A DNA stretch of 64,000 bases, taken from contig NZ_ABIZ01000001.1 of assembly GCF_000172155.1 (NCBI RefSeq), positions 2,637,105 through 2,701,104 on the forward strand, read 5' to 3'. Position numbers and translations under genes: made by a program. Numbering within the stretch: position 1 is the stretch's first letter; the number at the start of each line of letters is the position of its first letter. Origin of the DNA: Verrucomicrobium spinosum DSM 4136 = JCM 18804 (GTDB lineage: Bacteria > Verrucomicrobiota > Verrucomicrobiia > Verrucomicrobiales > Verrucomicrobiaceae). Shown one piece after another: positions 27,603 to 36,859 of the stretch. The notes under the pieces were generated by a model that made no database searches, was not told the origin of the DNA, and worked only from the letters and a program-made list of their open reading frames with translations.

Positions 27603-28271
27603 TTAGCCCTGGCTCTCGACATGCCGCACTGCCTGGCGGATCATCTCGGCGCTGGTGCTGAAGCCCAGCTTTTCCTTGATGTGATCCCGGTGCACGGAAA
27701 CGGTCTTGGGACTCAGATTGAGCTGGGCGGCGATTTCCTTAGCTGTCTTGCCTTCGCCAAAGAGGCGAAATACCTCGAACTCCCGGTCACTCAGCTTCTC
27801 AATGGGGGAACTGCTGCCACGGGGCTTGGACTGACCAAAGGACTCCAGCACACTGGCGGCCAGCCGGGAGCTCATGTACCGCTGACCGGCCAGCACGGTT
27901 CGCACGGCCGTCAGGAACGTGGGGCCGTCGGCGTCTTTCATCACATAGCCTCGAGCCCCGGCCTGCAGCGTGCGGTTGGCCCAGAGCATTTCGTCATGCA
28001 TGGAGCAGACCAGGATCTTTGTCTCTGGAAATAGGGCCATGACGTCCTTGATCAGGTCCAACCCGCTACGGCCGCCCAGGGTGAGGTCAGTCACCACCAG
28101 GTCGGGACGGACTTGCTCCAACAGTCCCAGGGCCTCTGCTGCACTCACTGCCGTGGCGCATACCTCCAGATCGGGCTGGGCATTGAGCATGAATCGATAG
28201 CCCTCAAGCACCATGCGGTGGTCATCCACCAGCAGGACGCGGGCTTTGGAGACAGGAGCGGGAGCTGGCAT
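27603..28271 (-). CDS. NarL/FixJ-family response regulator
   Basis: 222 residues. The N-terminal receiver domain has VLLVDDHRMVLEGY and the phosphoacceptor Asp in DLVVTDLTLGGRSG; the C-terminal LuxR-type helix-turn-helix reads LSDREFEVFRLFGEGKTAKE, then LSPKTVSVHRDHIKEKL. It is a DNA-binding transcription regulator. It lies 63 bases downstream of the histidine kinase gene on the same strand and is its likely cognate partner. Confidence 0.93.
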   Translation of the reverse strand: MPAPAPVSKARVLLVDDHRMVLEGYRFMLNAQPDLEVCATAVSAAEALGLLEQVRPDLVVTDLTLGGRSGLDLIKDVMALFPETKILVCSMHDEMLWANRTLQAGARGYVMKDADGPTFLTAVRTVLAGQRYMSSRLAASVLESFGQSKPRGSSSPIEKLSDREFEVFRLFGEGKTAKEIAAQLNLSPKTVSVHRDHIKEKLGFSTSAEMIRQAVRHVESQG

Positions 28272-28334
28272 GGAGGTTGGGGAAGCGGGGTGTCGAGATG
28301 GTGCGGATCTAGGAAATAGAGTGGAGGGGGCTGG

Positions 28335-29771
28335 TCACCTTGCCGGGGCTACACAGCGCACCCGGGTGCCGCCCGCCGGTGCAGGCCCAAAATCGACCTG
28401 GCCGTCGATCAGTTGCGCCCGATATCGCATCACTCGCAAGCCCAGGCCGGGGCCTTCGCGGTTCTCCCCGGGCGGGGCGGGAGTTTCGTCCAGGCCGACA
28501 CCATCATCGTCCACCTCCAGGATCACGTTGTCTCCCTGCACTTCCAGCCCGATGCGGATCTCCGACGCGGAGGCGTGTTTTAGCGCGTTGTTCACGGCCT
28601 CCTGGGCCATCCGGAAGAGATGCGTGGCCGTTTCCACATTCGGCAGGAGGACCGGTTGGGGGCAGTCCAGCACACAGCGCACTTTCCCGCTGCGGGATAC
28701 ACTGGTGGCCAGTTCCCGCAACGCGGCCATGAGACCGTCTGCCTCCAGGCTCACGGGAGCGAGACCGTGCGAGAGGGAGCGAGCCTCGGCAATCGCCTCC
28801 CGCAACTGCTGCGCCACCAGTTCGCCATGCGCCGTCAGCAGGGGGCCGGTGCTCTTTAACTGCTCCAGCATCGCGTTGGCCGTCATGGAGGCGGCGGTGA
28901 GCCGTTGCCCCAGACTGTCATGCAAGTCGTGTCCGATCCGCCGTCGTTCGCGCTCAGAGATGTTCAAAACCTCCCGCTCCAGGCGCAGCTTGTCCACCTC
29001 CTGGGACTGCAGACGGTCTGCCATGGTATTGAACACCTCAGCCAACCGCCCCACCTCATCTCCACCGCCCGGCATGAGAGTCCGGTCCCGCCGTCCCGCC
29101 CCCCATTCCTGAATGCCCCCGGCCAGCCTGGCGATGCGGCTGGCATAACCGTAGTGCAAGATGGCCCATAGCATGAAACTCAGCAGCGCCATGGCTCCGG
29201 AGATCCAGTAGAACTGCGTCCGGGCATCCTCACGTGCGCCATTGATGGCCTGTTGCCGGTTCAGCTCTGCCAGCGCCCAGCCTACTCCGCCGCGAGGCAG
29301 GGCAAAGGGGCTGGCGGCGTACACACGTTCCGCATTTTCACCGATCTCGATCACGACCTTGTTCACTGGTCGGATCAGAGTGGCCGCCGGGGCCAGTGTC
29401 GTCCCTTGCACGGGAAACCCTGCCCATCGTCCTGAGGAGTCTGCCAGAATGATTCCGCGGCTGTCCACAATGCCCGCCGAAACCAGCTCCGGCACATCGA
29501 ACATGCTGGTCAACTCGAGCTGCACCACCCGCTGCAGATTGTCCGCCAGCAGGTGTTCGCTCATCGCCGCCAACCGGGCCGCCACCCCCCCTGCGCGTTG
29601 CCGTACGGACGAGAGATCCCTCGCGAGGTTGGCGTCCAGCGTGAGCGTGTAGTTCAACCAAGTGGCCATCACCCCAAAGACGAGCACCAGCAGGGGAGCA
29701 GTCAGCCGCATGGGCAGGGAGATGTTCAGCGAACCTCCTTTGCCCGGTGTCTTGGAAGACGACAAGCTCAT
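28335..29771 (-). CDS. NarX-like membrane sensor histidine kinase
   Basis: 478 residues. Transmembrane helix 1 lies near residues 23-45 (LTAPLLVLVFGVMATWLNY), with a periplasmic sensor region after it; helix 2 is near 195-220 (FYWISGAMALLSFMLWAIL). A HAMP-like region follows, then the H-box ERRRIGHDLHDSLGQRL of the HisKA_3 type, and an ATPase domain (FRMAQEAVNNALKHA for the N-box, EVDDDGVGLDE, GPGLGLRVMR). This kinase class pairs with LuxR-type regulators, which is what the next gene encodes. The sensed signal is unknown. Confidence 0.92.
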   Translation of the reverse strand: MSLSSSKTPGKGGSLNISLPMRLTAPLLVLVFGVMATWLNYTLTLDANLARDLSSVRQRAGGVAARLAAMSEHLLADNLQRVVQLELTSMFDVPELVSAGIVDSRGIILADSSGRWAGFPVQGTTLAPAATLIRPVNKVVIEIGENAERVYAASPFALPRGGVGWALAELNRQQAINGAREDARTQFYWISGAMALLSFMLWAILHYGYASRIARLAGGIQEWGAGRRDRTLMPGGGDEVGRLAEVFNTMADRLQSQEVDKLRLEREVLNISERERRRIGHDLHDSLGQRLTAASMTANAMLEQLKSTGPLLTAHGELVAQQLREAIAEARSLSHGLAPVSLEADGLMAALRELATSVSRSGKVRCVLDCPQPVLLPNVETATHLFRMAQEAVNNALKHASASEIRIGLEVQGDNVILEVDDDGVGLDETPAPPGENREGPGLGLRVMRYRAQLIDGQVDFGPAPAGGTRVRCVAPAR

Positions 29772-29958
29772 CCTGAATCAACCGTTGTCCCTGCCGAATC
29801 GAAAGCAAACGGAAGGTGGGGGAAAGATCAATCTTCAAACTTCAAATGCCAAACTTCAAATGCCGAGGGGCTGCTTGGCTCATCATGAACCCGTCTTGAA
29901 GTACGGGGGCGACTGTCTTGGATATTGAATTTTGAGGTTTGGATTTTGAAGTTTTTTT
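29772..29958. repeat. Short intergenic repeats of the CTTCAAAT type
   Basis: Contains AATCTTCAAACTTCAAATGC repeated with small changes and, about 90 bases later, an inverted relative (TTGAATTTTGAGGTTTGGAT). Similar low-complexity intergenic stretches are seen near 36745-36837 and 63015-63066. Confidence 0.5.
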
Positions 29959-30630
29959 CTACCCGCCCATCTTGCCCCTCCTCAGCTTGTAAAGCCCATA
30001 CCCGAGTCCTGCCGCTCCGGTCATGGTTGCGGGAAAATACAGGGCAGGGTAGGACCAGCGGTGGAATGCCAGAGCTCCTGTAATGCCGCCGCAGAAAAAA
30101 CCGGTGATGATGAGCAATGCGATGCGAAGGCGTCGTCCATCCACTGGAAGGCCTCGCACGGCGTGCCCCAGAAAGATGCCCAGATCCGTGAACATGCCGG
30201 AAAGGTGTGTGGTGCGGATCACGGACCCGCTGTAGGTGGTGGCCATGGCATTCTGCAGTCCACAGGCGCAGGATGCCAGATAGGCACCCGCATCATGATG
30301 TGCCTGGAGCAGCGGCACCGCCGCAGCCAGCATCAGGGCCTCCATCACCAACGCCACCCCGTAACGTCGGCCGAGCTTCAGCGTGCTGTCCTGAATGATC
30401 ATGCCGCTGAGCACGGCACCCAGAAGAAATGACCCCGCCACAGCAGCCAGATGCAATGCCCCGCTTAAGCGCCCCTCCGCGATCGCTGCGGCCAGCATGG
30501 AGGTGGTGCCCGTGAGGTGGGTCACCGCCTGGTGCTCGAAGCTCAAGAACCCCACTACATTCACCATGCCAGCGACCATCGCCAGTGCCCATGCACCGGT
30601 GCCTACCCATCGCGGGAGCCGGGAGATCAT
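29959..30630 (-). CDS. DUF1275 (YoaK-type) membrane protein
   Basis: 223 residues from MISRLPRWVGTGAWALAMVA; the frame opens at 30864 but the extra 78 residues lack membrane or coding character. Six hydrophobic helices; DUF1275 features include GMVNVVGFLSFEHQAVTHLTG, then GLQNAMATTYSGSVIRTTHL and MFTDLGIFLGH. The function of the family is unknown; it looks like a transporter-type fold. Next to it on the right lies the leader of tRNA-Thr. Confidence 0.85.
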   Translation of the reverse strand: MISRLPRWVGTGAWALAMVAGMVNVVGFLSFEHQAVTHLTGTTSMLAAAIAEGRLSGALHLAAVAGSFLLGAVLSGMIIQDSTLKLGRRYGVALVMEALMLAAAVPLLQAHHDAGAYLASCACGLQNAMATTYSGSVIRTTHLSGMFTDLGIFLGHAVRGLPVDGRRLRIALLIITGFFCGGITGALAFHRWSYPALYFPATMTGAAGLGYGLYKLRRGKMGG

Positions 30631-30864
30631 GACTTTGGAATTGGAAAGTTCGGAAGAGGAGGGGAATCGACGAAAGAGCGGACTGGAGGGACGGTAGAGA
30701 GGCTTGGCGCGGATGCAAGGCTGGGGCAGGGATGATAGGGGATGATCATCCTCACGCGAAGGCACGAAGACACAAAGGGGGAGGGGACGGTCGGATAGCT
30801 TTGCGCTGCGCCAGGTCTCCTGGACACTGGCGTGCTCCAGGACGAGCCTTGTCAGAATATCCAT

Positions 30865-31143
30865 CTACGTCCTGCGTCGAGCGTATGGAAGTGGTATGGT
30901 TCGGTCGGCTCGCCTATGACCCGAAACCGTCCGGCGGGGCAGCGACCTGCCCTCGGACTCGCGTTGGGGGCATTTTACCACAAAGCCCACCCATTCGGCC
31001 AGCATCTGCGTACGCTGGATGGTTCGCGGGCCGATGCTTCACGCTCCGACTGAACAATTTTGGTTGTCCTCCGCTCTGTTCCGGTTATTGTTCCAATTCC
31101 ACGCCCGAAAAGGCGGTTCTGGACCTTCCCGTCTGGAGAGAAA
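30865..31143. other. Intergenic region upstream of tRNA-Thr
   Basis: No gene-like frame. It presumably carries the tRNA promoter, which I cannot place with confidence. Confidence 0.4.
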
Positions 31144-31216
31144 GCCGGTTTAGCTCAGTTGGTAGAGCAGCTGATTTGTAATCAGCAGGTCGTCGGTTCG
31201 AGTCCGACAACCGGCT
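31144..31216 (+). tRNA. tRNA-Thr (anticodon TGT)
   Basis: 73 nt. The acceptor stem GCCGGTT pairs with AACCGGC with discriminator T. The D-arm has GCTCAGTTGGTAGAGC, the anticodon arm CTGATTTGTAATCAG gives anticodon TGT, and the T-arm has GTCGGTTCGAGTCCGAC. The CCA end is not encoded. It reads ACA codons. Confidence 0.97.
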
Positions 31217-31378
31217 CTCTTTAGGAGTTCTGAGAATTCCGGAGACCGCCCAAGATGCTCCGTTTGGCGGGGGGGATTCTTGGATGTGGAAGACCTTTGT
31301 GATCTTATTGTTCCCACTCTGTGTTCTCAGTGACTTTGTGGTTGTTACCTCGTTCCCAAGCCGCCACCAGGGCCCCGC

Positions 31379-32719
31379 TCACTTGAGCACCCGCCACACG
31401 GGACCCAGCATGGACCAGCTTGCTCCGTCCCAGTAGAACAGGTGAAACTTCATGCCCGCCTCCGCGCCGGGTTCTAGGAACTCAACTTCGAAGAACGTCA
31501 CGCCGGGCTTGAGGATTCCGGCCTTTGCCAGGTCACGGGCGGCGCCGGGAAATTCGGCAAATGCCAGGGAGCCCTCCGCATAGAGGGCAAGTTCCTCAGA
31601 GGTGGCTCCGTGCACTTTGACCAGCGTTTGAGCGGGCTTGGCGGCCAGCAGTTTTGCCAGGGCCGCGTCGTCGGTCTTTGGGAGTTGGGCATGAAACCCC
31701 TGGATCTTCGCCCAGATCTCCGGCGTGGCATCAGAGCCCAAGGCCGCTCGGAGTCGGGTCTCATCCGGCAGCAGACCCCGCACGATCTTTGCTGCCGTCG
31801 CCTCATCTTGAGCCATGAGAGCGGCGTGGTGCTTCTCGAAGAGTGCCTTGAGAGAATTCGCCCTCCCAGGGGCAGGCACTATTCCTTTGGGCGTCGTATC
31901 AGCTTGCGCTGCGGTTCCCGTCCAGGATCGGAGGGCTTCAGACGCGGATTTGGAGCCCCCATTTGATGGGGGGGCCGCTGTAGCGGTCACCGGCAGAAAC
32001 TCCAGACTGTGGATCACTTTTTGGCTAAACCCTTTGGTCAGCAGATCTGCCTGCGTCTTGATCTCGCTAAGCTGCTTGTCTGCCATGAAGAAGGCCATCA
32101 CGCCGTTTTCAGAATTCGCCGGCATCACTCCCACTGTCTTCACCCAGTAGGCCTCACCGGTGCCCGGTTTCACCATTTCTGCCAGCAGACATACTGCGTC
32201 GTTACCCCGGACGCGGGTCGCATAAACGTCGAGTTGTCGAGCCTGCTCATAGTTGCTGGTGATCTGGGGAAGTGCCTTGGTCCTGAGGAGGTTCGCACAA
32301 ACTACCAAACGATCTTCCGGCGTGCGCTGGAGCGGGACGGTCATGGTCACGAAGCGAAGTATCTCCACCGCTGTCTTGTCTTCTGTTGCGATGCTCAGCC
32401 GCGCCAGCTCCGGCACTCCGGATTTTTTGCCGCCTGGCAGGAAATAGAGGTTGTTGTCCTTGGGCACCACTACCTTGAATGGTGTCTGCAGTGCGGGCAG
32501 TTCATGCTTGGCGGTGTAAGCCTCGTCGAGCACGAGGGGAGTGCCCATGAAGACGCCTTCCGCTTTGAAGCCCGGTCCCCGCACCACTCCCACGGTTTCT
32601 TCTCTGAACACCAGTTTTCCTGGTCGGCCCGCTTCTGCTGCCGGATCAGACTGGCTACAGACTTGTGAGAAAGAAAGGGGCAGGCACACCAACAGGAAGC
32701 AGGTGACGGTTCTCTTCAT
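31379..32719 (-). CDS. Secreted protein, unknown function
   Basis: 446 residues from MKRTVTCFLLVCLPLSFSQV, a signal peptide; the frame extends to 32959 but only this start gives a leader. The mature chain has a beta-rich N-terminal half (LVFREETVGVVRGPGFKAEG), a middle with TVGVMPANSENGVMAFFMAD, and a C-terminal half that is helical then ends LFYWDGASWSMLGPVWRVLK. I recognise no family. There is no obvious operon partner. Confidence 0.65.
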   Translation of the reverse strand: MKRTVTCFLLVCLPLSFSQVCSQSDPAAEAGRPGKLVFREETVGVVRGPGFKAEGVFMGTPLVLDEAYTAKHELPALQTPFKVVVPKDNNLYFLPGGKKSGVPELARLSIATEDKTAVEILRFVTMTVPLQRTPEDRLVVCANLLRTKALPQITSNYEQARQLDVYATRVRGNDAVCLLAEMVKPGTGEAYWVKTVGVMPANSENGVMAFFMADKQLSEIKTQADLLTKGFSQKVIHSLEFLPVTATAAPPSNGGSKSASEALRSWTGTAAQADTTPKGIVPAPGRANSLKALFEKHHAALMAQDEATAAKIVRGLLPDETRLRAALGSDATPEIWAKIQGFHAQLPKTDDAALAKLLAAKPAQTLVKVHGATSEELALYAEGSLAFAEFPGAARDLAKAGILKPGVTFFEVEFLEPGAEAGMKFHLFYWDGASWSMLGPVWRVLK

Positions 32720-32984
32720 GCGTAAGAGGGTAGGCTGAAAGCGCTTTATTGCAACGCCCTGTGGTTGGACCCGCTGGCAAGGGTGGGGGAAGGAGTGTCC
32801 CATTTTGGGCTTCCGGCCACTTTTTGAAGAAAGTTGAATAACGATACAGCGCTCCCGTCTGATTGGCTGAAGCGCGAGTGATCCATCGAGGAAACCGGCT
32901 CCCGACAGAGGGGCCAACCGACCGGACCCGTGCGGCAACCAAACCCTTCTATCAGCCACTCAGTCAACCGAGCCCCCCATCGCC

Positions 32985-33281
32985 ATGAAATCCAAATTCC
33001 TCTTCGCCTTCGCCGGGATCGCCCTTGCCCTTGGAGCCCTGGCACCCACCACCGCCAAAGCTGACCACTACGATGCTGGAGGCTACTATGTGACCCGGTT
33101 CGTCGGGTATGACCACTGCGGTCGCCCGGTTTACCAGAAGGTCTGGGTGCCTGTCTGCCGGCCCCGCCCCGTCTGTCCGCCCCCTGTCTGCAATCCTCGT
33201 CCCATCTGCCCCCCGTCCTGGGGTGATGGCAGCATTCACATTGACTTTGGCCATCGCAGGCATCACCACCACTGCCGCTAA
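32985..33281 (+). CDS. Small secreted Cys/Pro/His-rich protein
   Basis: 98 residues with a signal peptide (MKSKFLFAFAGIALALGALA, ending AKA). The mature part is rich in Pro and Cys (VCPPPVCNPRPICPPSW), with six cysteines in about 60 residues, and ends with a His run (RRHHHHCR). This suggests disulfide-bonded or metal-binding surface protein, but no family is recognised. A strong terminator follows. The gene is divergent from the 31379-32719 gene. Confidence 0.7.
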   Translation: MKSKFLFAFAGIALALGALAPTTAKADHYDAGGYYVTRFVGYDHCGRPVYQKVWVPVCRPRPVCPPPVCNPRPICPPSWGDGSIHIDFGHRRHHHHCR

Positions 33282-33322
33282 GGGCATGGGGTGAGACGGT
33301 GCCTCTTTGAAGGCAACTTAAG

Positions 33323-33357
33323 AAAAGGCCGCCAGCAGCAGATGCTGGCGGCCTTTT
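33323..33357 (+). terminator. Strong intrinsic terminator
   Basis: A 15-bp perfect stem, AAAAGGCCGCCAGCA with TGCTGGCGGCCTTTT, around a 5-nt loop. The A/T ends let it act in both directions, so it may also serve the Cu-ATPase gene reading from the right. Confidence 0.95.
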
Positions 33358-33549
33358 GCGGTCTCAAGGTGATGATCGTCATCGGTGAAGACCATCAGGG
33401 AAAGTTAATTTCCTAGTCCTCACCCAAAGGCACGAAGGCACAAAGCAAAATCGGTTCATCGCAAGCCTCGCCACCCGCGAGTTCCACATCCATCATCCCA
33501 ATCTTGTAAATCCTGTCTCTAGAATCGTCCTCCCAACCCCTGACTCCCA

Positions 33550-36072
33550 TCACAGTTTCGCGCGCCGCAACCGGAGGGCGTTGCTAATGACAGACACGGA
33601 GCTCAGGCTCATGGCCAGCCCGGCCAGCATAGGGCTCAGCAGCAGCCCAAAGAATGGATAAAGCAAGCCTGCTGCCACAGGGATGCCGAGGGCGTTGTAA
33701 AGGAAGGCGAACACGAGGTTCTGCCGGATGTTTCCCATGGTGGCGCGACTCAGGTGCACGGCCTTGGCGATGGCTCGCAGATCCCCCTTCACAAGGGTGA
33801 CATCGGCACTCTGCATGGCGACGTCGGTGCCAGTACCCATGGCAATCCCCACATTCGCTGCTGCCAGGGCTGGGGCATCATTCACCCCGTCTCCTGCCAT
33901 GGCCACGGACTTGCCGGCTTTGGTGAGTTCGTTGACATGTGAGCTCTTGCCTTCCGGCTCCACTTCCGCGTGGAACTGGTCCAGCCCCAGCTTTGCGGCC
34001 ACGGCGGCGGCGGTGCGTTGATTGTCACCCGTCATCATCACGAGTTCGATCCCCAACGCGTGCAGCTCCTTGATCGCCTCCGGAGTGGTTGACTTGATGG
34101 GGTCCGCCACGGCCAGCAGTCCGGCAGCGCGCCCGTCAACGGCGGCATACACGACGGTCTGTCCTTCCTCCTGAAGCTGGCGCGCCATTTCTTCCAGGCT
34201 CTGGAGGTTTTGGATGCCTTCGTCTTTGAGGAACGCCGGCTTGCCCACGCGCACTTCGTGACCCTCTACGGAGCCTGCCACACCACCGCCCGTCGTGGAG
34301 CGGAACCCTGATACTTCGGGAGCAATCGCTCCTTCAGCCCGGCTTTTCCACCCTTCAACTACTGCTGCAGCCAGGGGGTGCTCGCTGCCTTGCTCCAGGG
34401 CAGCGGCCAGACGCAACACTTCGTTCTCATCCAGCCCTACTCCCTGAGCTGGCACAACTCTGGTCAACCGCGGGCGGCCCTCTGTGAGGGTGCCTGTTTT
34501 GTCCACCAGCAAGGTGGTGATCTTCTCCAGTCGCTCCAGCGCCTCGGCATTTTTCACCAGCACGCCTTCCTGTGCGCCTCTGCCGATCCCGACCATGATG
34601 GACATGGGGGTGGCCAGGCCCAAGGCGCAAGGGCAGGCGATGATCAGCACCGTCACCGCATTGATGATGGCATGTGCCAGACGCGGTTCGGGACCCAGGA
34701 AGTACCACAGCACAAAGGTGAGCACGGCCACTGCCACGACCGCGGGCACGAAGATGGAGGCCACCTTGTCCGCCAGTCCCTGGATGGGGGCCCGGCTGCG
34801 TTGGGCATCCGCCACCAAGTTCACAATGCGGGCCAGCAGGGTGTCACTGCCCACGCGCTCTGCTTCCATCTCAAAACCGCCCGTGCCGTTGACCGTTCCG
34901 CCGGTGACCTTGTCACCCGCTTGTTTTTCCACGGGCAGGGATTCCCCCGTGATCATGGATTCATCCACACTGGAGTGCCCGTTGAGCACACGGCCATCCA
35001 CTGGCACTTTATCACCAGGGCGCACGCGCAAGCGGTCGCCGGTCTTCACCTTATCCAGCGGTATTTCCTCGTCCCCGTGCGCCGTGATGCGTTTTGCCAT
35101 CGGCGGAGAGAGATTCAGCAACGCCTTGATGGCAGATCCCGTGCGGCTGCGGGCCCGCAATTCCAGCACCTGCCCCAGGATCACCAGCACAATGATCACC
35201 GCGGCGGCTTCAAAGTAAACGCCCACACTGCCGTCGTGCCCGCTGCGCAGGGATTCAGGAAACCACCCTGGGGCCAGCATCGCGGACACGCTGTACAGGA
35301 AGGCGGCCGCCACTCCCAGGGAGATGAGCGTCCACATATTGAAGTTCAGCGTCACGAGGGAGCGCCATCCGCGGCGGAAGAATGGCCATCCTGCCCAGAG
35401 TACGACGGGTGTGCTCAGGGCAAATTGCAGCCAGCGTGAAGGTGCACTGTCTGCCCAGGACCCGTGGCCCTGGCCTGGCAGCAAGTGGGACATCGCCAGG
35501 ATGAACACCGGCAGGGACAGCGCAGCGCTGATCCACATGCGGCGCGTCATGTCACGCAGCTCCGCATGGTCGTCCTCAGGCTCATCGGCTCCGGCCACCA
35601 GCTTGGGTTCAAGTGCCATGCCGCATTTCGGGCAGTCGCCGGGATGGTCCTGCTGCACTTCCGGGTGCATGGGGCAGGTGTAGAGCGTGCGAGCCTCCGG
35701 CTTCCACGCCGGATTGCGCTCCAGGGCCATGCCGCATTTGGGGCAGTCGCCAGGTTTGTCAGACTCCACCCCGGGGCACATGGGGCAGAAGTACTTGGCG
35801 GAGGCGGAGGGCTTCACGTCCGCGCTGGCATGATGATGCCCATGCCCGCCGCAACATGAGGCCACCGGAGCCGGTTTCGCCGGCACCGGGGCGGGCTGTT
35901 TGCCGCCACCACAGCAGGACTTGGCCGGAGCCGGGCTGGATGCCATGCCAACGAACTTCGTCCGGCAGTGCTCGCTGCAGAAGTGCCAGGTCTGGCCATC
36001 CTTCTCCGCGCTCAAGCTCGTCGCCGGATCCACCATCATGCCGCATACGGGGTCTTTCACCTTGTCCATCAT
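33550..36072 (-). CDS. copA: Cu(+)-exporting P1B-type ATPase
   Basis: 840 residues. The N-terminus has a YHS domain ([14 protein letters not shown], then [11 protein letters not shown]), a Cys/His-rich linker ([20 protein letters not shown]) and two heavy-metal-binding modules of the CPMC/CPMHPEV type ([40 protein letters not shown]), rather than a classical GMxCxxC HMA. The core has CPC in [23 protein letters not shown], and MTGDNQRTA. The late helices carry the P1B-1 signatures YNALGIP and MSLSSVS, known for Cu(+) transport. It begins directly after the sigma-factor gene (36073), so the two form an operon and the sigma factor probably responds to the same metal. Confidence 0.92.
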   Translation of the reverse strand: MMDKVKDPVCGMMVDPATSLSAEKDGQTWHFCSEHCRTKFVGMASSPAPAKSCCGGGKQPAPVPAKPAPVASCCGGHGHHHASADVKPSASAKYFCPMCPGVESDKPGDCPKCGMALERNPAWKPEARTLYTCPMHPEVQQDHPGDCPKCGMALEPKLVAGADEPEDDHAELRDMTRRMWISAALSLPVFILAMSHLLPGQGHGSWADSAPSRWLQFALSTPVVLWAGWPFFRRGWRSLVTLNFNMWTLISLGVAAAFLYSVSAMLAPGWFPESLRSGHDGSVGVYFEAAAVIIVLVILGQVLELRARSRTGSAIKALLNLSPPMAKRITAHGDEEIPLDKVKTGDRLRVRPGDKVPVDGRVLNGHSSVDESMITGESLPVEKQAGDKVTGGTVNGTGGFEMEAERVGSDTLLARIVNLVADAQRSRAPIQGLADKVASIFVPAVVAVAVLTFVLWYFLGPEPRLAHAIINAVTVLIIACPCALGLATPMSIMVGIGRGAQEGVLVKNAEALERLEKITTLLVDKTGTLTEGRPRLTRVVPAQGVGLDENEVLRLAAALEQGSEHPLAAAVVEGWKSRAEGAIAPEVSGFRSTTGGGVAGSVEGHEVRVGKPAFLKDEGIQNLQSLEEMARQLQEEGQTVVYAAVDGRAAGLLAVADPIKSTTPEAIKELHALGIELVMMTGDNQRTAAAVAAKLGLDQFHAEVEPEGKSSHVNELTKAGKSVAMAGDGVNDAPALAAANVGIAMGTGTDVAMQSADVTLVKGDLRAIAKAVHLSRATMGNIRQNLVFAFLYNALGIPVAAGLLYPFFGLLLSPMLAGLAMSLSSVSVISNALRLRRAKL

Positions 36073-36648
36073 TCAGTTCCTTCCATTGAGGTTGCGGTTG
36101 TCTTGGTTCTGGGCCGGGGCGTCGCATGTGCAGTCCAGGCATCCATGCGTCGCACAGCTTTGGCAGCTCAGCTCCAGCCGCTCTCTGAGCTGCTGGCGGG
36201 CACGATGATGTCTCACGACCAGGTTGTTTCTCGAAATCCCCAGTCGTGCGGACGCCTCTTCCGTGCTTTCACCGCCCAGGTCCAGCCGCTCAATGAGCTC
36301 CGCATACTCCGGTTTCATGGTCGGTAGCAGGGCCTTCATGCACTGGCAGGTCACCCGTTCTTCATCCAGATTCGGGGCGGCCTGCCGATCCAGCTCCACC
36401 TTCAGCTTTTCCACAGCCCGGGCATGCACGTCATCCCGCCGGTACAGGTCGATGATCGTCCTGCGCAAGATCCGGTAGAACCACGCCTTCGCGCTCTCGT
36501 CGTCCCGCAGTTCCCCGCTGGAGCGCAGTGCCTTCAGCAGGCTCTCCTGCACAGCATCCGCCGCCAGTTCAGGGCTGGACAGACGCTTCCGCGCAAAAGC
36601 GAGAAACTCGCTCAAGTGTTCCAGCAAAGAGGTTTCCAAAGTCTTCAT
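36073..36648 (-). CDS. ECF-type sigma factor with Cys-rich C-terminal tail (CorE-like)
   Basis: 191 residues. Sigma region 2 includes AKAWFYRILRRTIIDLYRR, and region 4 EEASARLGISRNNLVVRHHR. The tail, CQSCATHGCLDCTCDAP, packs five cysteines in about 14 residues. This arrangement is known from CorE-type (ECF44) sigma factors of myxobacteria, where the Cys-rich tail binds metal and controls sigma activity without an anti-sigma factor. The next gene, with no space between (36072), is a copper ATPase, which fits metal-controlled self-regulation. Which metal it senses is inference. Confidence 0.85.
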   Translation of the reverse strand: MKTLETSLLEHLSEFLAFARKRLSSPELAADAVQESLLKALRSSGELRDDESAKAWFYRILRRTIIDLYRRDDVHARAVEKLKVELDRQAAPNLDEERVTCQCMKALLPTMKPEYAELIERLDLGGESTEEASARLGISRNNLVVRHHRARQQLRERLELSCQSCATHGCLDCTCDAPAQNQDNRNLNGRN

Positions 36649-36744
36649 TCACCAGGGCTGACGCAAAGGTGGGGCGCTCATTACAGTGTACGCGTCTGAG
36701 CAGTGAAGAAATTTAACCACAGAGCCACAGGGAAGACCGAAATT

Positions 36745-36837
36745 ATGAATTGTGAATTAGGAATTAGGAATGGGCTCACTCTGACTGGGTCTTCGTGCCG
36801 ATCAGGGGCTCCATTCTTAATTTCTAATTCCTAATTC
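36745..36837. repeat. Imperfect inverted repeat, AT-rich
   Basis: The left part GAATTAGGAATTAGGAATG and the right part TTTCTAATTCCTAATTC form an imperfect inverted pair with a roughly 50-bp spacer. It resembles short AT-rich intergenic repeats elsewhere in the window. It lies between the sigma-factor and methyltransferase genes, both on the - strand. Confidence 0.6.
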
Positions 36838-36859
36838 ATCATTTTTGGAAGTTCTCCCT

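Noticed and set aside
28213-29112. 299-codon + strand frame opposite the kinase gene
   Set aside because: It is a GC-rich shadow of the histidine kinase and its regulator, whose motifs are unmistakable.
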